Below are positions 57,008 to 64,000 of a stretch of DNA of 64,000 nt, piece by piece (positions within the stretch are counted from its first letter, which is position 1; each line of letters begins with the position of its first letter). A model generated the notes under the pieces. It saw only the letters and a program-made list of their open reading frames with translations. It was not told the origin of the DNA and searched no databases. A program made the translations under genes and the position numbers. The DNA comes from Coenobita brevimanus (Eukaryota; Arthropoda; Malacostraca; Decapoda; Coenobitidae), in contig CM064657.1 in NCBI GenBank assembly GCA_032717465.1, positions 20,964,470 to 21,028,469 of the forward strand. The letters run 5' to 3'.

Positions 57008-57357
57008 TCTGGCTGAATCGGTAGAGAGGCGGCCTGCAGTCCTAATGGACCCAGGATCGAATCCCGGCTGCGGCAGGGAACAGTTTAAGGATTTGAATTT
57101 CCTAAAATGCGGACTTTCCTGATCTACCAGATGACCCGCCGACATGTCATAAAAGTACCCCCGCTAATACCAATACACCAGTCCTGTATGAGACAGTCCT
57201 AGCATGTATTCAAAATGGACGATGGGTGTTAGCGCCGAAGTGGTAACATGTGGAGATGTAGGAGGACTACTGGGTCTTGGGATAGGTGACTGCCCCCAAG
57301 AAATAGGCCCTGAGCCTTTGCCCAGAGTCGGACACGTAAAAAAAAAAAAAAAAAATT
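57008..57357 (+). repeat. full-length tRNA-derived SINE
   Basis: Head with GGCTGAATCGGTAGAG (A-box region) and GGATCGAATCCCGG (B-box, near 57053-57066) spaced as in tRNA genes. The body carries GACATGTCATAAAAGTACCC, CACCAGTCCTGTATGAGACAG, AGCGCCGAAGTGGTAACATG and GGAGGACTACTGGG. The tail is CCCAGAGTCGGACACGTA plus a 16-base A-run. Partial copies at 5572-5677 and 24430-24630 define the family. Likely transcribed by RNA polymerase III from the internal promoter. Confidence 0.82.
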
Positions 57358-57418
57358 ATCTATATCTATATCGATCTATCTGTCTATCTATCTATCTATC
57401 TATCTATATATATATATA

Positions 57419-57456
<38 letters not shown>
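57357..57456. repeat. compound microsatellite (ATCT)n(AT)n(GT)n
   Basis: Three consecutive simple-repeat blocks directly after the SINE A-tail. Confidence 0.95.
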
Positions 57457-57458
<2 letters not shown>

Positions 57459-57489
57459 CATAACAATTCAACAGTTTTGATTTTATTTT

Positions 57490-58170
57490 AACTAAGGTTC
57501 GCGGCGAGCTTGACAGTCATCCAGGGGGATGGCCCATTGTATTTGGAATAAGATGATAACAATCAAAGCCACAGGGGTAGGTCAAAGCTTGACCAAGCAA
57601 GGTCACTTTAAGTAGTTGTTATCCAATCTACACCAAACTCGAGGAAGGACTGAGAGTAACGCAATGATGAAAGGGTTCAATTTTTAAAATTTTTTGTCAA
57701 AGGTAAAAAATACAGGGCAAAGTCGAAGTTCGACCCGTGCGTCCGTGTGTGAACAAAATGATGAAATTAGTTTCGATCTGATTTTAACGAAACTTGGCAG
57801 ATGGGTTGAGGATCACCCAAGGGATCGACTTATTGCCTTTTTTAGAATAATAGCACAATGGTCAAAGTTACATGGCAACATTAACATAAATAGTTTTATC
57901 CAATTTAGACCAAAGTATGTGGAAAGCTGCATGGTTGGAAAAAGATAAAGGGATCGATTTGAAGTACACTCAATCAAAGGTCAAGGTCACAGGGAAAGAT
58001 CAAATGACAGTTGCAAGAGAAGGTTTTAAAAAAAAATTTCATCTAATGTAGACTAAACTTGGTGGAATGGTTACAGGTAAGTCAAGGATGTAGTAATTCA
58101 ATTTTGAAAGTAACTGGTTGAAAGTCAGGGTCAGCGGGCAAAGGTAAATGTTTGGCCCTTACATCAATTA
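57490..58170 (+). repeat. AGGTCA-rich degenerate repeat, units of ~100-130 bp
   Basis: Recurring phrases ATCCAATYTACACCAAAC, GGTCAAAG and AAGGTCA at roughly 100-130-bp intervals (57600, 57895, 58040). 57974-57990 is TCAAAGGTCAAGGTCAC, found exactly on the minus strand at 4557-4573. Related blocks flank Gypsy-0 (10080-10104, 18500-18530). No gene. The 84-codon frame at 57694-57948 has no recognisable domain. Confidence 0.6.
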
Positions 58171-58385
58171 ACCTACTTCGAGTTTTGGGCTGCCAGGATG
58201 TTGAAAAAATTGACACCGATAATTTTCGTTGTGTTGGCACATATAGCTTTTAAAAAGGACAAAAAAAATATCAGGTGAAAAGTTTTGACATTATATCAGG
58301 TATTTGTTGAAGTATGTTATTCTTCGATTTTCCAGAGTATATCGATAACCATCGAGCTCTTCGCAGTGTCTGAGAAATTGTTTAG

Positions 58386-58515
58386 TTTATCTATCTATCT
58401 ATTGCCAGATGCTATAATCCCGTAAGGGGTGGCCATTCGACTTTGAGTTAGTTGTTTTACGAAGAGGGGCACTAACCCTCTACCAACCCACTTGCTGACA
58501 CGTAGGGAGCACGTA
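58386..58515 (-). repeat. short RTE-derived chimera (5' end plus 3' end of the LINE-C family)
   Basis: On the minus strand the left part reads GAGGGTTAGTGCCCCT and AACAACTAACT, matching LINE-C 53145-53185 (5' end). It passes directly into GGCCACCCC and TCTGGCAATAGATAGATAG, matching the LINE-C 3' end at 56180-56228. All coding sequence is missing. It is thus a non-autonomous derivative with both ends of an RTE LINE, about 130 bp long, with the same GATA tail. Confidence 0.8.
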
Positions 58516-58787
58516 CCGGTATGGTTTGGTTATACAGTTACCACGCAGCGTTGTAAATGGTTTCTTGGCTTACAGAAAACCATTTGGCTTGTCACTCAAT
58601 GTAAAGCCACCTGTAAAGGAAAGAAAAGCACTAAGAAGTAACAGGAAAGATGGGAGAAATAGGAAGAGAGGAGGGCAGCCACAGAAAAAGGATAATAAAG
58701 GAAGAAGTAGGCAGCACTACATCAAGTGAGTGGATGATGGTCACCAACGCCTACCACATAACTGTGTAGTATTTTTCTTATTAATGG

Positions 58788-59554
58788 TTAACCCGTCACG
58801 TCTCGAGGTGTTCCACACCTCTGACATCCCCCAGTCCCGAGGTATTTTCGATTTTTTTTTTTTTGGCTAAAACCTCTGCTTTTGGTGAGAAACATCGAAA
58901 ATTCATAGAGAAATCGCTCACCTGAGGTTTAAAATACTCGATCCAGGTACCAGTACCTCCTTACCTGACTGGGTTTTCTAACATGCTGGCACCAAAGAAA
59001 ACGAGTTCTATGGGAGGGTAACTATTTCACACAACTCATAAACGGTATTTATTTATTTACTTGGTACGAATTTATATGTAGTATGAAAGTATATTGGTTT
59101 TCAAGCAGTAATATAGGCATTATAAGCATTGTTTCACTCACTAACTAATCACCATACCTGACCTTTTTTTGCCACATTACCTGATCATTATTTCTGACTG
59201 TTTCTTCTTCTAATGCTATGTAAACTTTGTCCTCCACATTGTCATCGATTGGGGAATCACTCTGGCCCTGAATATCTTTACTGGCCAGGTCACTGGTAAC
59301 AGGTGAATTGCCCAGACAATGGCGTGAGGGGGGGAGGGGGGAGGTTGTGCGGTGTAAGGCATTGTCCCTGCTTGGCATCTTGTAGAGGAATAGAGGAAGG
59401 TGTCCCGTGTATACGTACGAAATATCACGCGCGAAAATTGAAAATTGTGCAAATCAGGGACCTTGCAATTGCATGACGTACCAGTGCGTCGCCGGGACTG
59501 GCAAATGCAAAATGTTGCAACGTACCCATACGTCGACGGGACGGGGCGGGTTAA
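58788..59554 (-). mobile_element. MITE A, internally deleted PBLE-1 relative
   Basis: 767 bp including a TTAA on each side (58788-58791 and 59551-59554). Ends are CCCGTCACGTC and, complemented, CCCGCCCCGTC. The right part (59160-59550) aligns with PBLE-1 2410-2850, including a remnant of the transposase N-terminus (77 codons, 59145-59378, VEDKVYIALEEE against MEDKEYMALEEE in PBLE-1). The left part near 59095-59155 aligns with PBLE-1 1-60. The whole transposase body is missing. Strand given as that of the transposase remnant. Confidence 0.9.
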
Positions 59555-60744
59555 ACCGAAACATACAATCGTTCAGCAAGTACATGACACTTTTATAAAG
59601 CTGTTTTCACACGATTTTTATCCATTTAAAATGCCAATTGCACAGATACAACAGAAGTTAACAACGTCGATATTTTCAACTACCTTGTAGCTCAAAACAT
59701 GCAAGGGGCCAATTGTCGGGCACTGGCATTGGGCGCTGTGAGTGCTACTTCTTGAATTATATTATTTGGGGGGGAAGACATCTCTTAGTGAAGATGCTAA
59801 TGTTGGGTATATGTAATCCCTCCTGTTAAGAAAGGATATCTTAAGCTTAATAAAATAGTTTACAAAAAAAAATTATATAAACTCACAGTTATCGTGAAGA
59901 GGCCATGTTCATTGTATGCTACATTTTATTAGTGACAATTCATTTGTCAGGCATTGCCCTGGCCCCTACCTCATTTGAAGCCAGTGGACTGCCGGCTGAA
60001 GTTGTTCTTATCCTGCAGTGTACCATCGTCCTGTCGGGAGATCGGAAGGGAAGTGGGGACGGTTTTCTCAAAGACGAAGTCAAGGGTCGTAGCACACTTA
60101 AGCCAGAATGACAGGTTTCCGTTAGTTTGTCCGTCCTTTTGTCTGTGGGTGCTCTAGCGGCCTCATTTATGGATTGATTTTGATGACTGGGGTGTCAAAT
60201 GAATCCTCTCCACTGGAAGGTATGCTATCGTCGGAGCAGTCCATACGCTCAGAGCAACCTCAACGTCACCATGAACAAAAAAATCTTTATTTGCAAGAAC
60301 GTACGTTTCGTATTGGTATCACTGGAAACGGCGTTCAGAATACAGCAATTTATGTCTTTATCACAATTATAACCCTAGATAGAGGCAAATTGAAAGTAAT
60401 AAAATAATACACGCCAGTGTTGCTAACTCATTAGGTGGTGGAAACAGGCAATGAGGAGGGTAGTTACCAGGCAAAGATTGAGGGGTGTATGCTCCCTCTT
60501 CCCCCCATATTTGCGTTAGAACAGTGATTCCATTATAATAAAAGATCAATGCTTTTTACCAAAATAAATGCAATACCGGTAATTACTTTTCATAAAGGTT
60601 ATTAGTGATTTATTTCAATGAAAATATGGATATGCAATAAATGTTGAGGACTCTGATAATCAGTCAGCACGAGTTCAAAATTATGGTAATTCCGCTACTC
60701 TCCCTCCCACCTTATTCAGAGTGCTGGATCCTACCCTGGTTGGT

Positions 60745-61020
60745 AGAGCAAGGAAGATAGATAGGCAGTGAGACAGGTAACGAGTAGAGTAGGTAGGCAG
60801 GTTATGCAGTAGGCTAGAAGGTAAGCAGAGAAAGACAGAGATGTATAGAGAAGTATCCAGGCAGGTAGGTAAAGAGATAGGAAGGAAGGTAGGTAGACAG
60901 AGATGTAGGTAAGGCGGGCGTTAGACAAGTACCCTAGGTAGATTGAGAGGTGGGTAGGGAGATAGGTAGACTGGAAGGTAGGTAGAGATTACAGGTAGGC
61001 AGGCAGTCGGGTTGGTAGGT
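60745..61020. repeat. degenerate GGTA-type tetranucleotide tract
   Basis: Many GGTAGGTAG, GGCAGG and GATAGATAG units mixed irregularly. Not the arthropod telomere repeat TTAGG. Confidence 0.7.
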
Positions 61021-61215
61021 ATACTCGTATTTTATTAATAACATAGAATATTGCCAACCCTCTTTTCAGGCGGGAAAAGGGTCTGGATGATGATGATGAT
61101 TGTGATGATGTGATTATTCATACTTCGTACCAGGAATTTTACAATGCAATGGAACTAAAGATCTAATCGAATTAAAAGGTCGTGATGTTCATAGAATGCT
61201 TTATATTATCTTGAC

Positions 61216-61216
61216 G

Positions 61217-61262
<46 letters not shown>
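61216..61262. repeat. (GT)n microsatellite
   Basis: GT run with one GC interruption. Confidence 0.95.
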
Positions 61263-61263
<1 letters not shown>

Positions 61264-61444
61264 AAGGCGTTTATGAAAAATGAGGGAGATGAGATAGTGT
61301 AATGCATATTTATGATGTCAATTTTTGTTTTGACGTACGCTCCCTTGGGTGGAAAGAGTGGTGAAGGACAGTTGTGTGTTGCTGTTTGTGTTGTAGCGAA
61401 AGTTATGACATGATAGAGAGTTATTGCTCCCAGGAGCTGTTACC

Positions 61445-61447
<3 letters not shown>

Positions 61448-61483
<36 letters not shown>
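61448..61483. repeat. (GA)n microsatellite
   Basis: Perfect GA run. Confidence 0.95.
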
Positions 61484-61486
<3 letters not shown>

Positions 61487-62451
61487 ACACCAGAGGACCT
61501 GTTGGTCCTTTTGAGCCGTATGCTGTACAGTAGGCTACAACTACAGTATCTGTTTTGAGTCATAGTTAAGGTAAGTGTATCATGAACGCTCATCCCACTC
61601 ACTAATGTGGTAGGATTAGGTGAAAAAGACCATCATGCAGTACAAAGAAATTGTAATGGAAGTTCTATAGGAATGAAAGGATGGAACTTGTTCTACTCTG
61701 TCTTCGTCCGGACAAGGAGAGCAACTGTGGAGGGAGTGTGCCCTTCTCCCCTGATCTGAATAAGATGAAAAACAGATACTGTACAGTTCATTCATGAATG
61801 TGTTTATGTGGGAACTGGCAGCTTATTACTAATTCAAGGGATTGGTGAACATGAATACTATATCTTTAACTAACACACTACAAAAGCAGTTTGCTCCATA
61901 CAGTTACCATTCTGTTGATGAGGAAGTGTTTGTATCATGTGGCTAAAAATATTTGCCAATTTCTTTAAAACCCATTTCTTCCAGTACATGCCTACCACTG
62001 TCTTGTGAATTATCTTCCATAAGTGATATTATCATGTTTGTAGGAATTTTTATATATTTGGATCTGATCATATAGTGAACACAGATAACCAAGATCATAT
62101 AGTTTTTAGTATCTGTCATAAATTATATTTTATTCCTCAGTCTTGGTATCATTTTAGCCACCTTTGTCTGTACTGTGTCTATGTTTTATTTTTATTTTTT
62201 AATTTCCCTTTTCCTTTATTTTCAGGACAGTTACCAGAAGTGAGCGCTATACTCTAGCAGCAGACGTACAAAAGAACTATATTAGGTAAGAATAACTTTT
62301 CCTTGAGTTCTGAATCCGTATGCCTTATGTCTAAAAACTAATTGGCTTTACCTACCACATTAATTATTTTGCAGTGTTGGTTTTGCTTTAGATAACTTAT
62401 TTCATTGTAATATGTTGTTCTTAACTTTTTTCTGCATTCTCTTGTTGATTA

Positions 62452-63210
62452 TTAACCCGCCCCGTCCTGTCGACGTATGGGTACGTTGCAACATTTTGCA
62501 TTTGCCAGTCCCGGTGACGTACTGGTACGTCGTGCAATTGCAAGGTCCCTAATATGCACAATTTTCAATTTTCTTGCGTTATTTTTCGTACATATACACA
62601 GGACACCTTCCTCTATTCCTCTTCAAGATGGCAAGCAGGGACAATGCCTTACACCGCATAACCTCCCCCCTCCCTCCCTCATGCCATTGTCTCGGTAATT
62701 CACCTGTTATCAGTGACCTGGCCAGTAAAGACATTCAGGGCCAGAAGATTCCCCAATCGATGACAATGTGGAGGACAAAATTTACATAGCTTTAGAGGAA
62801 GAAACAGTCAGAAATAATGATCAGGTAATGTGGCAAAAGGTCAAGTATGGTGATGAGTTAGTGAGTGAAACAATGCTTATAATGCCTATATTACTGTTTG
62901 AAAACCAATATACTCTCATACTACATGTAAATTCTTACCAAGTAAATAAATACCGTTTATGAGTGGTGTGAAATAGTTACCCTCCCATAGAACTCGTTTT
63001 CTTTGGTGCCAGCCTGTTAGAAAACCCAGTCAGGTAAGGAGGTACTGCTACATGGATCGAGTATTTTAAACCTCAGGTGAGCGATTTCTCTATGAATTTT
63101 CGATGTTTCTCACCAAAAGCAGAGGTTTTAGCCAAAAAAAAAAAAATCGAAAATACCTCGGAATTGGGGGGTGTCAGAGGTGCGAAATAGCTCGGGACAT
63201 GATGGGTTAA
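62452..63210 (+). mobile_element. MITE B, inverted second copy of MITE A family
   Basis: TTAA at 62452-62455 and 63207-63210; 759 bp in total. Inverted relative to MITE A: 62456 onward reads CCCGCCCCGTCCTGTCGACG and 63190-63206 is the complement of the MITE A left end with a few changes. The transposase N-terminal remnant (62574-62789, MASRDNALHRITSPLP) is frameshifted near 62740. Independent insertion by its own TTAA pair, or one half of an inverted pair. Confidence 0.9.
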
Positions 63211-63429
63211 ACAGAACACAGAACAGCTATTACATTTTAACTGCCAATATGTAGTATAGTACATTTTCGAATACTTAGATCTATTTGCTTCAGCCTAGTA
63301 AAGCAAGTAGTCAAAATTGCTCTGAAATGATTTTCATTGTAATGGCGTTTCCACTCTAGCAACATTTTTTTTCTTTTCAAATAATCTGAATATATTTAAC
63401 GAAACTCTGTGTCAATAAAAATATGTAAA

Positions 63430-63430
<1 letters not shown>

Positions 63431-63470
<40 letters not shown>
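63431..63470. repeat. (CA)n microsatellite
   Basis: Perfect CA run. Confidence 0.96.
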
Positions 63471-63473
<3 letters not shown>

Positions 63474-63850
63474 CCCAAAGCTTAACCTTGTGGAACTTCA
63501 CTTATAACATTAATCCAGTGTGATTCGTTCCCGTTAATGCTTTCATCCCGGTGACATTTATTTATGATATTTGGCTCTACCAGGGTATTTAATTCAGCTT
63601 AAAAGATGCATTTTGAACAGTTGGTTTGGAAGTAGACCTCACCAGCCTTTTTATTACTAGAGGGGGATCCTATGTTAAAGTCGTCTAAGAATTGCTGAAG
63701 TAAAATAAAGATGTCTTGTACCTTGGATGGATCGATACAGCTCTGTTTATGTCTCGTACGTCAGAAATTTATCTTAGGACATTGTTCAGGAATTCTTGAG
63801 CTTCTTTTTCTTGTAAGAACTTTTTGGAGGAACTTTTTGCCGAATGTTTT

Positions 63851-63852
<2 letters not shown>

Positions 63853-63895
<43 letters not shown>
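63853..63895. repeat. (TA)n microsatellite
   Basis: Perfect TA run. Confidence 0.96.
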
Positions 63896-63898
<3 letters not shown>

Positions 63899-64000
63899 TG
63901 TAGCTAGGCAAGATATTTTCTTGGAGGCATACAAGGTTGATTGCCATGCCACAGTCTCCTTTATTGATTTTCTGATGTACGGTTTTTATTTGCTGTATTT

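Larger units (their letters stand above)
59555..62451. other. no gene seen; simple repeats only
   Basis: Lies between the two inverted MITEs. Contains a degenerate GGTA/TAGG-type tract (60745-61020), a GT run (61216-61262) and a GA run (61448-61483). Open frames at 59905-60157, 60174-60407 and 62075-62257 are short, overlap in two frames or are AT-rich, and show no domain. 61560-62450 is AT-rich with no structure recognised. Confidence 0.55.
63211..64000. other. no gene seen; two microsatellites
   Basis: CA run at 63431-63470 and TA run at 63853-63895. The remainder is AT-rich with no supported frame or repeat. Confidence 0.6.

Noticed and set aside
57008..57080. Possible functional tRNA gene
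   Set aside because: A- and B-box-like motifs are present but the arms do not form a clean cloverleaf and the unit continues into a SINE body with A-tail.
59905..60407. Small protein genes at 59905-60111, 59954-60157 and 60174-60407
   Set aside because: Short, overlapping in different frames, no domain or repeat support.
60745..61020. Telomere-like repeat
   Set aside because: Units are irregular GGTA/GGCA/GATA mixtures, not TTAGG.

Overview
This looks like eukaryotic intergenic or intronic DNA, and an arthropod, probably a decapod crustacean, is the best guess. The basis is indirect: very long dinucleotide microsatellites, tRNA-derived SINEs, RTE-type LINEs, piggyBac-like elements and Ty3/Gypsy elements are all dense here, and no conserved host gene, rRNA or functional tRNA is visible. 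Nearly every coding stretch belongs to a transposable element, and all element copies show some damage.

Layout. 1-2854: decayed piggyBac-like element PBLE-1 (left end outside the window). 2878-8520: old LINE and SINE debris and simple repeats. 8521-9924: TA-flanked element with inverted arms of about 350 bp. 10109-18439: Gypsy-0, a complete LTR retrotransposon on the minus strand with 5-bp target duplications and integrase ahead of reverse transcriptase. 19139-21242: CT runs around a 1.8-kb degenerate pentamer array. 21243-25118: pyrimidine-rich DNA, a truncated LINE-B and SINEs. 25198-27605: LINE-A copy (minus). 27668-33938: Gypsy-1 (plus), also integrase before RT, inserted in a TA microsatellite, with nearly identical LTRs.

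33986-56970 is a nested stack. A second LINE-A copy (plus) is split by LINE-B (36504-39825, minus) and by an env-bearing Gypsy provirus (40440-56788, minus, GGCT target duplications). That provirus carries two later insertions: PBLE-2 (46578-49955, perfect 15-bp terminal repeats, TTAA on both sides) inside pol, and LINE-C (53061-56228, plus, 7-bp target duplication) inside its 5' LTR. The order of events can be read directly from the junctions.

57008-64000 holds a full-length tRNA-derived SINE, an AGGTCA-rich dispersed repeat, a short RTE-derived chimera, and two inverted TTAA-flanked MITEs (58788-59554 and 62452-63210) that are internally deleted relatives of PBLE-1. The elements do not form a pathway. 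Their relationships are parent and derivative (PBLE-1 and the MITEs; LINE-C family and the short chimera; LINE-B and its truncated copy) or host and insertion. PBLE-2 and Gypsy-1 look youngest; PBLE-1 and the LINE fragments at 2878-3740 look oldest.
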